Shown piece by piece: positions 27,143 through 35,742 of a stretch of 64,000 bases of DNA. Origin of the DNA: Sphingomonas kyeonggiensis (GTDB lineage: Bacteria; Pseudomonadota; Alphaproteobacteria; Sphingomonadales; Sphingomonadaceae); assembly GCF_030812785.1 (NCBI RefSeq), contig NZ_JAUSTJ010000002.1:1240001-1304000 (forward strand), read 5' to 3'. The position numbers and the translations under genes are program-made. Each line of letters opens with the position of its first letter. Positions within the stretch are counted from its first letter, which is position 1. The notes below the pieces were generated by a model that saw only the letters and a program-made list of their open reading frames with translations, had not been told where the DNA came from and made no database searches.

Positions 27143-28878
27143 CAGGCTTTTGCCTCTTCCCCGCCCTCGCCTTCCGTACCCGCCGTGCCGATCGAGCGGT
27201 CGACCAGCCCGGTGCGCATCATCCACCAATAGATGAACACGCCGGGCAGCGCGATCAGCGTGGTGAGCAGGTAGAAGTTCACATAGCCCATCGTCTCGAT
27301 CAGGCTGCCAGCGGTGGTGCCGGTCAGGAAGCGGCCGAGGATGCTCGCGCCCGCCGAGATCAGCGCATATTGCGCGGCAGTGAAGCGCAGGTCGGTGAGT
27401 GCGGAGAAATAGGCGATGACTACCACGCCGCCAAAGCCCGAGGCGATGTTCTCGAAGCCGATCGCACCGGCCATGCCGATGTTCGAATGGCCCGCCGCGG
27501 CGAGGGCCGCGAAGCTCAGGTTCGAGACCGCCATCAGCACCAGGCTGAGCAGCACCGAACGCTTCATGCCCATCCGTGCATAGAGCATGCCGCCGATGAA
27601 CACGCCGATCATGTAGGCGAAGAAGCCCAGCGCGACGTCGTAGAAGGCGATCTCGTCATTGGTGAAGCCGAGATCGTCGAACAGCAGGCGGAAGGTGAGG
27701 TTCGCCAGCGTATCGCCGATCTTGTGGACCAGGATGAAGATCAGCACGATCCACGCGCCCTGGCGCTGGAAGAACTCGACGAACGGCCCCCAGATCGATT
27801 TCACCACCGTGGCGATGCCCTTGCGCTCGGCGGGCGGGCGGTGGCGCTCGGGCTCGCCGAGGATCAGGCCGGCGATGATCGCCGGCAGCGCGAACAGCGC
27901 GCAGACCAGATAGGCGGCCTCCCAGCCGAAGCGGGCAGCCACAACCAGCGCCACCGCGCCGGCGCCGGCGGAGCCGATCCGCCAGCCATATTGCGACATG
28001 CCCGAGCCATAGCCGAGCTGGCGCGGCTCGAGGATCTCGATCCGGTAGCCGTCGATCACGATGTCATAGGTGGCGCCGGCCAGGCCGACCAAGATCGCCG
28101 CGGTCACCATCGGCCAGATGTTGCTGGGGTCCGCCTGGGTCATCGCCATGTTGACGACGGCGGCGACCACCAGGATGCCCGCGACGATCAGCCAGGAGAC
28201 GCGCTGGCCAAGTCGGCCGAGGATCGGCAGCTTCACGCCGTCGATGATCCACGCCCAGAGGAACTTGAAATTGTAGACGAGGATGGCGAGCGCGAAGGCC
28301 GTGATCGTCGCCTTGTCGATCCCGTCCTGCTTCAGCCGGCTGGTCAGCGTCGCGCCGATCATCGCGAAGGGGAAGCCGGAGGAAAGGCCCAGCGCGAAGG
28401 ATGCCAGCGGCGCATTCTCGAAATAGGGCCGTACGCCCTCGGGCAGGTCGGCGCGCCAGTCTGCCGGCGCGGCCTTGCGCCCGGCGAAGAAGGCGGCGAC
28501 CAGCGCGACGAGGCCCAGCCAGTATCCGATCGCGGGCTGGATCACGCTCGCCGCCAGCGCCTTGGGCGGCGAGAAGGCGGCGAACAACACCGCGAGGATC
28601 ACCAGCACGCCGCCGACCGCGGCCCCGCCGACCATCAGGCTCGCGCCGCCGCGCTGGCGCCAGACGAAGCTGAAGACAAGGCTGGCGGCGACCACCAGCA
28701 TGCCCAGCACGAAGGTCATCGACGGCTTGAACGCGCCCGCGCCGAACAGGAAGTCGTAGCCGTGTACCGCCAGCGGCGCCGAACCCGGCGTCGCCACGGT
28801 CAGCCAGGGCAATGCGAGCAGCGCCAATGCCGCCGCCAATGCCAGCTGTGCCGCCGGATAAGCCCATTGCGGCCGCAT
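27142..28878 (-). CDS. AmpG-like MFS permease
   Basis: A 578-residue major-facilitator protein resembling AmpG, the importer of anhydromuropeptides for cell-wall recycling. Typical motifs are GLSSGFPFAMIGATLTSRL, YNFKFLWAWIIDGVKLP, and DLRFTAAQYALISAGASILGR. Two extra N-terminal membrane segments give a longer than usual length. The start at 28878 has GGAG 6 bp upstream; ATG at 28890 is also possible. It is divergent from a Rieske oxygenase gene. Confidence 0.8.
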   Translation of the reverse strand: MRPQWAYPAAQLALAAALALLALPWLTVATPGSAPLAVHGYDFLFGAGAFKPSMTFVLGMLVVAASLVFSFVWRQRGGASLMVGGAAVGGVLVILAVLFAAFSPPKALAASVIQPAIGYWLGLVALVAAFFAGRKAAPADWRADLPEGVRPYFENAPLASFALGLSSGFPFAMIGATLTSRLKQDGIDKATITAFALAILVYNFKFLWAWIIDGVKLPILGRLGQRVSWLIVAGILVVAAVVNMAMTQADPSNIWPMVTAAILVGLAGATYDIVIDGYRIEILEPRQLGYGSGMSQYGWRIGSAGAGAVALVVAARFGWEAAYLVCALFALPAIIAGLILGEPERHRPPAERKGIATVVKSIWGPFVEFFQRQGAWIVLIFILVHKIGDTLANLTFRLLFDDLGFTNDEIAFYDVALGFFAYMIGVFIGGMLYARMGMKRSVLLSLVLMAVSNLSFAALAAAGHSNIGMAGAIGFENIASGFGGVVVIAYFSALTDLRFTAAQYALISAGASILGRFLTGTTAGSLIETMGYVNFYLLTTLIALPGVFIYWWMMRTGLVDRSIGTAGTEGEGGEEAKA

Positions 28879-28963
28879 CCCTTGCTCCATTCCTGCTTGA
28901 CCCCCACCAAATTCCAGCGCGAAACTAGCCAAAAATACGCGGAAGGCCAGAGGGAGGAATGTC

Positions 28964-30088
28964 ATGAACGCGCCGACCGAAGGCCAATTGGCGCTGGCCG
29001 GAGTGCTGGCCCGGGGCGGATCGCGGGACGGGGGCGAGATCGCCCATGTCGCGGCCTCGGTCTATACCAGTCCCGAGCGCTTCGCCGACGAGCAGGCTTA
29101 CATCTTCGCGCAGGTCCCGCTGGTGATCGCGCCCTCCTCGCTCCTCCCCGAACCGAACATGGCGATCCCGCATGACGGATTCGGAAAGCCCCTGCTGATC
29201 GCGCGCGACAAGGCGGGCGTGGCGCATGTCTTCCTCAATGTCTGCCGGCACCGCGGCACCCGCCTGGTCGAAGGCTGCGACGCGGTGCAGGGCGGGCGCC
29301 TGGTCTGCCCCTATCACGCCTGGACCTATGCGTTCGACGGCAGGCTGGTCGGCCTCCCCCGCCCCGACACCTTCCCCGGCCTCGACAAGGGCGAGTACGG
29401 CCTCAAGCGCCTGCCGACCCACGAGGCAGGCGGGTTGATCTGGTTCTCCTTCGCGGAGGAGGCCGACTTCGCCGAAGCCGACACGCTGGCGCGCGATTTC
29501 GAGGCGTTCGATCTGGCCGGCCAGCATCTGTTCCGCCGGCGCACGCACGCGGTGCAGGCCAACTGGAAGCTGATCATGGACGCGTTCCTGGAGGGCTATC
29601 ACATCCAGCGCCTCCATGCCGGCACGATCGCCCCCTTCTTCAAGGACGGCGTGTCGACCGCCGACACGATCGGCCCGCACCAGCGATCGGCGGTGGGGCG
29701 CGAGGCGGCGCTGGCTGCGCTCTCCTCGAACGACTGGGCGACGCTGCGCGCGGCGATCACCTATACCTACCAGATGTTCCCCGGCACGGTGCTGGTGGTC
29801 AGCCCCGACTACATCAACCTGATGGTCCTCATGCCCCAGTCGGAAGGCCGGGTGCTGGTCGAGGATTTCATGCTGATCCCCGAGGCGCCGGCGACCGAGA
29901 AGGCGCTCGCCCATTGGGAGCGAAGCTGGGAGCTGCTCGATGGCGGCGTCTTCGCCGCGGAGGACTTCCGCGCCTGCGAGCTGGGCCAGCAGGGGCTCGC
30001 CTCGGGCGCGATCGAGCGGGTCACTTTGGGCACGCTCGAACTTGGCATCCGCCACTTCCACGACGCGGTTAACGCGCATCTCCGGTAA
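28964..30088 (+). CDS. Rieske non-haem iron oxygenase alpha subunit
   Basis: A 374-residue ring-hydroxylating-type oxygenase. The Rieske cluster ligands are Cys94 and His96 (NVCRHRGTR) and Cys115 and His118 (CPYHAWTYAFDG). The mononuclear iron site has His213 and His218 in EGYHIQRLH, bridged by Asp206 upstream. It resembles choline/carnitine or aromatic-acid monooxygenase oxygenases; the substrate is not decidable. No reductase or beta subunit gene lies nearby, so electrons must come from elsewhere. Confidence 0.85.
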   Translation: MNAPTEGQLALAGVLARGGSRDGGEIAHVAASVYTSPERFADEQAYIFAQVPLVIAPSSLLPEPNMAIPHDGFGKPLLIARDKAGVAHVFLNVCRHRGTRLVEGCDAVQGGRLVCPYHAWTYAFDGRLVGLPRPDTFPGLDKGEYGLKRLPTHEAGGLIWFSFAEEADFAEADTLARDFEAFDLAGQHLFRRRTHAVQANWKLIMDAFLEGYHIQRLHAGTIAPFFKDGVSTADTIGPHQRSAVGREAALAALSSNDWATLRAAITYTYQMFPGTVLVVSPDYINLMVLMPQSEGRVLVEDFMLIPEAPATEKALAHWERSWELLDGGVFAAEDFRACELGQQGLASGAIERVTLGTLELGIRHFHDAVNAHLR

Positions 30089-30166
30089 ATTGCGGAAAGG
30101 AATTCCTCAGGATTTCGCGCATGCCGGCGCAGACGTACCTAAAAGGTACTTCGAGAGGATCACGTC

Positions 30167-30316
30167 ATGCCGCTTCCGCTGCCGCCCCGCGAATTCCTGG
30201 ACATCCATGAGGAAGACCGTCTTCCGCGTGGCGTCGGGCTGATTATCGCGTTCGGTATCGGCGCGGTGAGCTGGGCGATCGTCGTGGTCGCCGCGATTGC
30301 GCTGCTGCGCGGCTAA
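30167..30316 (+). CDS. Small single-helix membrane protein (49 aa)
   Basis: A short frame: MPLPLPPREFLDIHEEDR then a hydrophobic helix (VGLIIAFGIGAVSWAIVVVAAIALL) ending RG. GAGAGGA lies 7-13 bp before the ATG. It follows the Rieske gene and its last 4 bp overlap the end of the convergent response regulator gene. No known family. The start signal and clean membrane segment support it being real. Confidence 0.6.
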   Translation: MPLPLPPREFLDIHEEDRLPRGVGLIIAFGIGAVSWAIVVVAAIALLRG

Positions 30317-30747
30317 GCCGGGCTCAGGAACAGGCTGAAGCTGACCGGCAAGCGCCGCGGCGCCTTGGCACCTTCCAGCACCGCCTCGATCGCAGCGATC
30401 GCCGTCAGCAGGTCGCGCTGCGGATAGGGCTTGGCGAGACATCCCGCCGCCAGCGTCCGCGCTCCTTCTGGGCAACTCCCCGTCACGAACAGCACCGGCA
30501 CGCCGCGCCCCTGCGCCGCCCGCGCCACGTCCACGCCGCTGCCATCGGCGAGATCGATGTCGGCCAGCACCAGATCGAGTTCCTCGTCCGCCGCTATCAC
30601 GCGCAGCGCCTCCGCGCTGGTATCCACCGTCGCCGCGATCACGAACCCTTCCCCGGTCAGGAAATGCTCCGTGTCGAACGCGATCAGCGGCTCGTCCTCC
30701 ACCACCAGGACCCGCTCGATTCGCCGCTTCTTCCGTCCGAACAACAT
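30313..30747 (-). CDS. Stand-alone response regulator (receiver domain)
   Basis: A 144-residue CheY-like receiver without an output domain. Acidic pocket Glu17/Asp18 (VVEDEP), phospho-acceptor Asp63 (LADIDLADG), Thr89 (FVTG) and Lys106 (CLAKPY) are all present, so it should be phosphorylatable. No kinase gene is adjacent. Such single-domain regulators in alphaproteobacteria act in phosphorelays of the general stress or cell-cycle pathways, but the partner here is unknown. Confidence 0.85.
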   Translation of the reverse strand: MLFGRKKRRIERVLVVEDEPLIAFDTEHFLTGEGFVIAATVDTSAEALRVIAADEELDLVLADIDLADGSGVDVARAAQGRGVPVLFVTGSCPEGARTLAAGCLAKPYPQRDLLTAIAAIEAVLEGAKAPRRLPVSFSLFLSPA

Positions 30748-30855
30748 CTCGCCTCAAAACCCGCCAAGCATCTGAACCCAAAGCGCTAACGCGCCATGCC
30801 CTTTCGAGGGCGCAATAATTTTTGAAGCGACCGCGACAATCGCTATATCGCGCGA

Positions 30856-32244
30856 GTGTCATCATCCAATACCAAAGAAACGCAGCGCATCGCCAAGCTG
30901 CTGGCCCGTGCTGGAATCGCGTCCCGTCGCGACATCGAGCGCATGATCGCGGACGGGCGAATCGCCCTGGACGGCAAGGTGCTCGATACGCCTGCCACGC
31001 TGCTCACCTCGCTGCGCGGGGTGACGGTGGACGGCAAGCCGGTCGCCGAGCCAGCCCCTGCCCGCCTGTTCCGCTATCACAAGCCCGCCGGCCTGCTCAC
31101 CACCGAGCGCGACCCTGCGGGCCGTCCGACCATCTATGATCATCTGCCCGAGGGGCTGCCGCGCGTGATGCCGGTCGGCCGACTCGACCTCAGCACCGAA
31201 GGGCTGCTGCTGCTCACCACCGATGGCGAGTTCAAGCGCGAGCTCGAACTGCCTGCCACCGGGGTCGAGCGCAGCTATCGCGCCCGCGCCTATGGCAATG
31301 TCACCCAGGCCCAGCTCGAGTCGCTGATGCTCGGCGTCGAGATCGAGGGCATCCGCTACGGCTCGATCAACGCCAATATCGAGCGGCGCACCGGCGCGAA
31401 CGTCTGGATCGAGATGACCCTGACCGAAGGCAAGAACCGCGAAGTGCGCCGCGTGCTCGAATATCTCGGGCTCGAGGTGAACCGCCTGATCCGCACCCGC
31501 TACGGTCCCTTCTATCTGGGCGACATGCCCCCGGGCGATGTCGACGAGATCCGCAAGGCCGACCTGATCACCTTCCGCACCGTCCTGTCCAAGCCGGGCG
31601 GTGGCAAGGCGGCCTCGAACCTGCAGTTCGCGGTGCGCTCACGCGTCGTCGAGCCCGCACCGCGGCCGCAGCCGGTGTCGGGCGGCAAGGAACCCGAAGG
31701 GCGCCGCAAGATCGCCAGGCCCGAGCCTGCGCCGAAAAAGCCGGTGTTCACCGCGCGCGTCACGCCCCAGGCCCGGGATGCCGAGGAACGCCCGCGTGCT
31801 TCCGCCAAGCCGGGCTTCGCCCCGCGCGGCGAGCGTCCGGCAAGGGGCGAGCGGAGTGAGGAACGTCCCCGCGGTCCGGGCAAGCCCGGGTTTGCATCTC
31901 GCGGCGAGCGCCCGGCAAGGGGTGAGCGCAGCGAGGAGCGGCCTCGCGGTCCCGGCAAGCCCGGTTTTGCCCCGCGCGGCGAGCGTCCGGCGAGGACCGA
32001 ACGTACCGACGAGCGTCCGCGTACGCCCGGCAAGTTCGCGGCCCGTGCGCCGCGCGAAGAAGCGCCTGCCAACCCCGCCCGCGCAGCCCGTGCCCGGGCG
32101 CACCGCGAGACGCGCGAGCCGCAACCCGGCGATTTCGTCGATCGGCCCAAGGGGCCGCGTCGCCCGGATCGCGGTCCCGCCGGCGGTCGCGGCAAGCCAG
32201 GCAAGCCGGGCAAGCCCGCCCGCCCGCCGAGGACGCGCAAATGA
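30856..32244 (+). CDS. RluB/RsuA-family pseudouridine synthase with long basic disordered tail
   Basis: A 462-residue protein starting at GTG. The N-terminal S4 domain (AKLLARAGIASRRDIERMI) is followed by the catalytic domain: PVGRLDLSTEGLLLLTTDG contains the catalytic Asp, and KNREVRRVLEYLGLEVNRLIR completes it. This should modify 23S or 16S rRNA. From about residue 255 on it is disordered and Arg/Pro/Gly-rich, including three 25-residue tandem repeats, and probably binds RNA non-specifically. It overlaps rsmD by 4 bp. Confidence 0.9.
   Translation: MSSSNTKETQRIAKLLARAGIASRRDIERMIADGRIALDGKVLDTPATLLTSLRGVTVDGKPVAEPAPARLFRYHKPAGLLTTERDPAGRPTIYDHLPEGLPRVMPVGRLDLSTEGLLLLTTDGEFKRELELPATGVERSYRARAYGNVTQAQLESLMLGVEIEGIRYGSINANIERRTGANVWIEMTLTEGKNREVRRVLEYLGLEVNRLIRTRYGPFYLGDMPPGDVDEIRKADLITFRTVLSKPGGGKAASNLQFAVRSRVVEPAPRPQPVSGGKEPEGRRKIARPEPAPKKPVFTARVTPQARDAEERPRASAKPGFAPRGERPARGERSEERPRGPGKPGFASRGERPARGERSEERPRGPGKPGFAPRGERPARTERTDERPRTPGKFAARAPREEAPANPARAARARAHRETREPQPGDFVDRPKGPRRPDRGPAGGRGKPGKPGKPARPPRTRK
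31807..32031 (+). repeat. Three 75-bp in-frame tandem repeats
   Basis: Units start at 31807, 31882 and 31957, each 75 bp and encoding 25 residues of the form KPGFAPRGERPARGERSEER plus a PRGPG-type end. A partial fourth begins at 32032. The first two differ at only a few positions. They lie within the disordered tail of the pseudouridine synthase and could expand or contract by slippage. Confidence 0.85.
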
Positions 32245-32783
32245 GGATCATCGCCGGAGACTGGCGCGGCCGTCCGCTCGTCGCGCCCAAGGGGGACACC
32301 ACCCGCCCCACCGCCGATCGCACGCGCGAGGCCTTGTTCTCGATGCTCGCCAGCCGGATCGGCAGCTTCGAGGAGCTGGCGGTAGCGGACCTGTTCGCAG
32401 GCTCGGGCGCGCTGGGCCTGGAGGCGCTGTCGCGCGGTGCCGCCTCCTGCCTGTTCGTCGAGCAGGACAAGGCCGCACTCGATGCCTTGCGCGCCAATAT
32501 CGCCAAGCTGGGTGCCAAGGGCGCGGAAGTCCGCCCCGGCTCCGTGCTGTCGCTCGGACCCGCCCGCGCACCGATGGACCTGATCCTGATGGACCCGCCC
32601 TATGGCACCGGTGCCGGCAGCGTCGCGCTCGACAAGCTCGGCCGGCTCGGCTGGGCGGGCCCTGCCACCTGGATCAGCATCGAGACGGCGAAGGACGAGA
32701 CGCCCGATATCGCCGGGTTCGAGATCGACGTCACTCGCGTTCACGGCAAGGCGCGCCTCACCTTGCTGCGCGCTGCCGGCTGA
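32241..32783 (+). CDS. rsmD: 16S rRNA (guanine966-N2)-methyltransferase
   Basis: A 180-residue SAM-dependent N2-guanine methyltransferase. N-terminal MRIIAGDWRGRPL and TRPTADRTREALFSML are RsmD hallmarks. VADLFAGSGALGLEALSRGA is the SAM-binding motif I, and LILMDPPYGTG is the catalytic motif IV. It overlaps the pseudouridine synthase gene by 4 bp, so two rRNA-modifying enzymes are coupled. Confidence 0.95.
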   Translation: MRIIAGDWRGRPLVAPKGDTTRPTADRTREALFSMLASRIGSFEELAVADLFAGSGALGLEALSRGAASCLFVEQDKAALDALRANIAKLGAKGAEVRPGSVLSLGPARAPMDLILMDPPYGTGAGSVALDKLGRLGWAGPATWISIETAKDETPDIAGFEIDVTRVHGKARLTLLRAAG

Positions 32784-32789
32784 ACCGGG

Positions 32790-33947
32790 CTAGAGCCAGG
32801 GCGCCAGCGCGTAGCTCACGTCCTGCTGGGCATTGCCGCGCTGGACGCGCAGGCTGACCTGCCGGCCCGGCCCGCCCCCGATCGCCCGCACCATCGCGGC
32901 GAGGTCGCCGCCGAGCAGCACGTCCCCTTGCTGCAGGCCGGCCTTGGCCGCGGGGCTGCCGATGCCGACGTCGGTCACCGTGGGGCGCCCCTTGACCTCG
33001 TCGATCCAGAGACCGGAGAGCGGATAACGCCGATCCTCGGCCTGCCGGCCGTTCGGAGCGGCATAGAGCTTGCCACGCGAGACGTCGGTGGTCAGGTGGA
33101 GCTGCGACAGGATCGAAAGGCCGATGATCCCGTCCTGCTTGCCATTGGTGAGCGAGCCCGGCCTGTCGACCGTGACCAGTTCGTCCTTGAAGGTGAAAGG
33201 TCCGAAGCGCACTTCGCCGGAGCGATAGATGCGGGCGGGCAAACCGTCGCCATCGCCGATGCCCAGCGCCCGGGTCGGCGCATAGGGCTTGCCGCTCTCC
33301 CACAGGCCGCTCTTCGCCGCCGAGCGCGCATTCAGGCTCAGCCCCGGCGCGCCGGTATCGACCATCAGCTCCGCCGCGAACCCGTCGATCGACGTGTCGA
33401 GCAGCAGGCGGCGGCCATTGGGCTCGATCAGCATCTGCGACGGCAGGAGCGTGAGCCCGTCGAAATCGCCCCTTCCGTCGGTATAGGCGCGCCACTCGCC
33501 CTTCACGAAGTCGAGGTCGCTGTCATAGGTGGTGAACAGGCCGGCGCCGAAGCTGCCCACGGTCTGCTGGCCGAGATGCTTGGCGATGCCCGCGAACTGC
33601 ATGTTCCGGAAGCGCACCCCGCTGGCGAGCCGGACTTCGTTTGCCACATACCAGTCATGGCTGGCGACCTGATGGCCTACGCCGACGATCGGGCGACCGT
33701 CCCGCGATGCCAGCGGTACGCCCTTGGCGAATTCCTTCTCGATGAAGCTGACGGTGCCGCCGGTATCGAGGATGAAGCTGTACGGCCCCTTGCCGTTGAC
33801 CATCGCGTCGATCACCACGCGGTTGCCCGAGAGGCGGATCGGATTGATCACGGGCTGGCGCGGCGCGGCGAGTGCAGCCGTACCGGGCAAGGCGGCGCCC
33901 CCCGCCAGAGCGATGCTGCCGCCGATCATCCTGCGCCTGTCGATCAT
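32790..33947 (-). CDS. Exported retropepsin-like aspartic protease with C-terminal PDZ domain
   Basis: A 385-residue protein. The N terminus MIDRRRMIGGSIALAGG resembles a twin-arginine signal. Two pepsin-like repeats each carry the aspartate triad: FILDTGGTVSFI (near residue 60) and LMVDTGAPGLSL (near 200). A PDZ-like C-terminal domain follows (GIGSPAAKAGLQQGDVLLGG). Aspartyl protease with PDZ is a recognised bacterial combination, probably periplasmic. Convergent to rsmD with a 6-bp gap. Confidence 0.8.
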   Translation of the reverse strand: MIDRRRMIGGSIALAGGAALPGTAALAAPRQPVINPIRLSGNRVVIDAMVNGKGPYSFILDTGGTVSFIEKEFAKGVPLASRDGRPIVGVGHQVASHDWYVANEVRLASGVRFRNMQFAGIAKHLGQQTVGSFGAGLFTTYDSDLDFVKGEWRAYTDGRGDFDGLTLLPSQMLIEPNGRRLLLDTSIDGFAAELMVDTGAPGLSLNARSAAKSGLWESGKPYAPTRALGIGDGDGLPARIYRSGEVRFGPFTFKDELVTVDRPGSLTNGKQDGIIGLSILSQLHLTTDVSRGKLYAAPNGRQAEDRRYPLSGLWIDEVKGRPTVTDVGIGSPAAKAGLQQGDVLLGGDLAAMVRAIGGGPGRQVSLRVQRGNAQQDVSYALAPWL

Positions 33948-34008
33948 TCCGTCTGCTCCGTTCCAGTCGCTGCGGAGGCTAGGATGGCCCGATTACGGAT
34001 TGATGTCG

Positions 34009-35265
34009 CTATCGTTTCCGAACCAGCAGCAGCCCGACCAGGCTGAGCATGCCGGCGCCGGCGAGATAGTAGCCGACCCAGCTGAGCCCGCCCTGCTTGA
34101 CCAGCGTCTCGGCGATCAGCGGCGTGAGCCCCCCGCCCAGGATGCCGCCCAGGTTGAAGGTGACCGAGACGCCGGTATAGCGCACCCGCGCCGGGAACAG
34201 GCTGGGCAGCCAGCCGCCCAGCGGTCCGTAGACGAAGCCCATCACGAACAGCCCGAAGGCGAGCCAGGCGGCGACGCTCAGCAGCGATCCCGGCACCAGC
34301 AGGGTCGCCATGGTCATGCCCACCGGGATGGTGAACAGGCAGCCGAGCATCAGCACGCTGTTCGCGGTGCGCTTGTCGGCACTGATCCCCGCGGTGACGA
34401 TGCCCGCCGCCATGAACAGGATCGCCAGCAGCTCGATTCCCAGGAACGTCTCGCGGTCATAACCCAGCGTCTTGGTGCCGTAGCCGATGATGAACACGGT
34501 CGAGATGTAGAAGAGCGCGAAGCAGGCGACCGTGCCGACGGTGCCGGCAAAGGTGGCGAGTGCGCTGGTGCGGAACAGCTCGCCGATCGGCACGGCGGGC
34601 GGGGCTTCCTTCTCGCTGGCGGCGACGAACTCGGGCGTCTCGGTGATCTTCAGGCGTACCCACAGGCCCAGGAAGACGAGCACCGCGCTGGCGAGGAACG
34701 GCAGGCGCCAGCCCCATTCGCGGAATGTCGCCTCGTCCATCACCGCGCCCAGCACCAGGAAGAAGCCGTTGGCGAAGATGAAGCCCACCGGCGCGCCCAT
34801 CGGCGGGAAGCTGCCATAGCGGTTGGCCCAGCCCGGCGGGGCGTTCTCCACCGCGAGCAGGCTCGCCCCGCCCCATTCGCCGCCCAGACCCAGCCCCTGG
34901 CCGAAGCGCAACAGGCAGAGCAGCAGCGGCGCCGTCCAGCCGATCAGCGCATAGCCGGGCAGGAAGCCGATCAGCACGGTCGAGATGCCCATCAGCATCA
35001 GCGAGGCGACCAGGGTCGACTTGCGTCCCAGCTTGTCGCCAAAATGGCCGAACAGCACCCCGCCCAGCGGCCGCGCGAAAAAGGCGACCGAGAAGCTGGC
35101 ATAGCTGGCGAGCTGGCGAATCCAGGGCTCGCTCGCCGGGAAGAACAGGTCGGGGAAGACGAGCGCCGCGGCCGTGGCGTAGATGTAGAAATCGTAGAAC
35201 TCGACCGACGTGCCCACCAGGCTGGCGAACAGGATGCGGCGGTGCGATGCGGCGGCTTTGGTCAT
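34009..35265 (-). CDS. MFS transporter, metabolite:H+ symporter (MHS) type
   Basis: A 418-residue 12-helix transporter. FASLVGTSVEFYDFYIYATAAALVFP, FARPLGGVLFGHFGDKLGRK and RFGQGLGLGGEWGGASLLAVENAP are the MHS-family signatures (ProP, KgtP, ShiA relatives). It imports a small organic acid or osmolyte; the exact substrate cannot be read from sequence. It stands as a single gene divergent from the 61-residue membrane protein. Confidence 0.88.
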   Translation of the reverse strand: MTKAAASHRRILFASLVGTSVEFYDFYIYATAAALVFPDLFFPASEPWIRQLASYASFSVAFFARPLGGVLFGHFGDKLGRKSTLVASLMLMGISTVLIGFLPGYALIGWTAPLLLCLLRFGQGLGLGGEWGGASLLAVENAPPGWANRYGSFPPMGAPVGFIFANGFFLVLGAVMDEATFREWGWRLPFLASAVLVFLGLWVRLKITETPEFVAASEKEAPPAVPIGELFRTSALATFAGTVGTVACFALFYISTVFIIGYGTKTLGYDRETFLGIELLAILFMAAGIVTAGISADKRTANSVLMLGCLFTIPVGMTMATLLVPGSLLSVAAWLAFGLFVMGFVYGPLGGWLPSLFPARVRYTGVSVTFNLGGILGGGLTPLIAETLVKQGGLSWVGYYLAGAGMLSLVGLLLVRKR

Positions 35266-35388
35266 GCCCTCTCCCCTAATCGCCTCCTCCTTGGCTCCAA
35301 CCGGCGCAAAGGGGAAGCCCGTTCATCGGCGGGACAGTTTCGCACGCGTACCGGAAGCACCACAGCGACCGGGATAGGGAGACGGGCG

Positions 35389-35574
35389 ATGGGTGAATCG
35401 GCAGGCAGGCGGCTGGCTTTCGCCATGCTGTTCGCGGTGCTCGCGGGTCTGCTGGTCGCCTTCTGGAACCCGATCGACGGCATCAAGGCCGATCTGCGCG
35501 CCGACAGCCAGGGCTTCAAGTTCAGCATCGAACTGGCGACGCACCTGTTCGAAGTGGGGCTGAAGAAGCTCTAG
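35389..35574 (+). CDS. Small membrane protein (61 aa)
   Basis: A 61-residue frame: MGESAGRRL, a hydrophobic helix (AFAMLFAVLAGLLVAFW), then NPIDGIKADLRADSQGFKFSIELATHLFEVGLKKL. A GGGA-rich region precedes the ATG and there is no overlap with other genes. Unrecognised family. It is convergent with pit across a REPIN-like element. Confidence 0.6.
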   Translation: MGESAGRRLAFAMLFAVLAGLLVAFWNPIDGIKADLRADSQGFKFSIELATHLFEVGLKKL

Positions 35575-35609
35575 GCCGGGCCAATCGGCCGCCTCGCCAT
35601 TACCCACGC

Positions 35610-35717
35610 CGTCACCCCGGCCTTGTGCCGGGGTCCACTGCGCCGCGCGCTATGCCGGCAGAGCCTCTTGTCCATGACGCGCCTCCCGGTGGGCCCCGGC
35701 ACAAGGCCGGGGTGACG
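35610..35717. repeat. REPIN-like element, CGTCACCCCGGC family
   Basis: CGTCACCCCGGCCTTGTGCCGGGGTCCA and the inverse (GGGCCCCGGCACAAGGCCGGGGTGACG) around a 53-bp centre. It lies between convergent genes (the 61-residue protein and pit) and may terminate both. Confidence 0.85.
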
Positions 35718-35742
35718 GGTTGCATCGGTCTATAGCGCAGGC

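Noticed and set aside
31807..32031. CRISPR-like array suspected from regular 75-bp spacing
   Set aside because: The units are adjacent without spacers and keep one reading frame inside the pseudouridine synthase.
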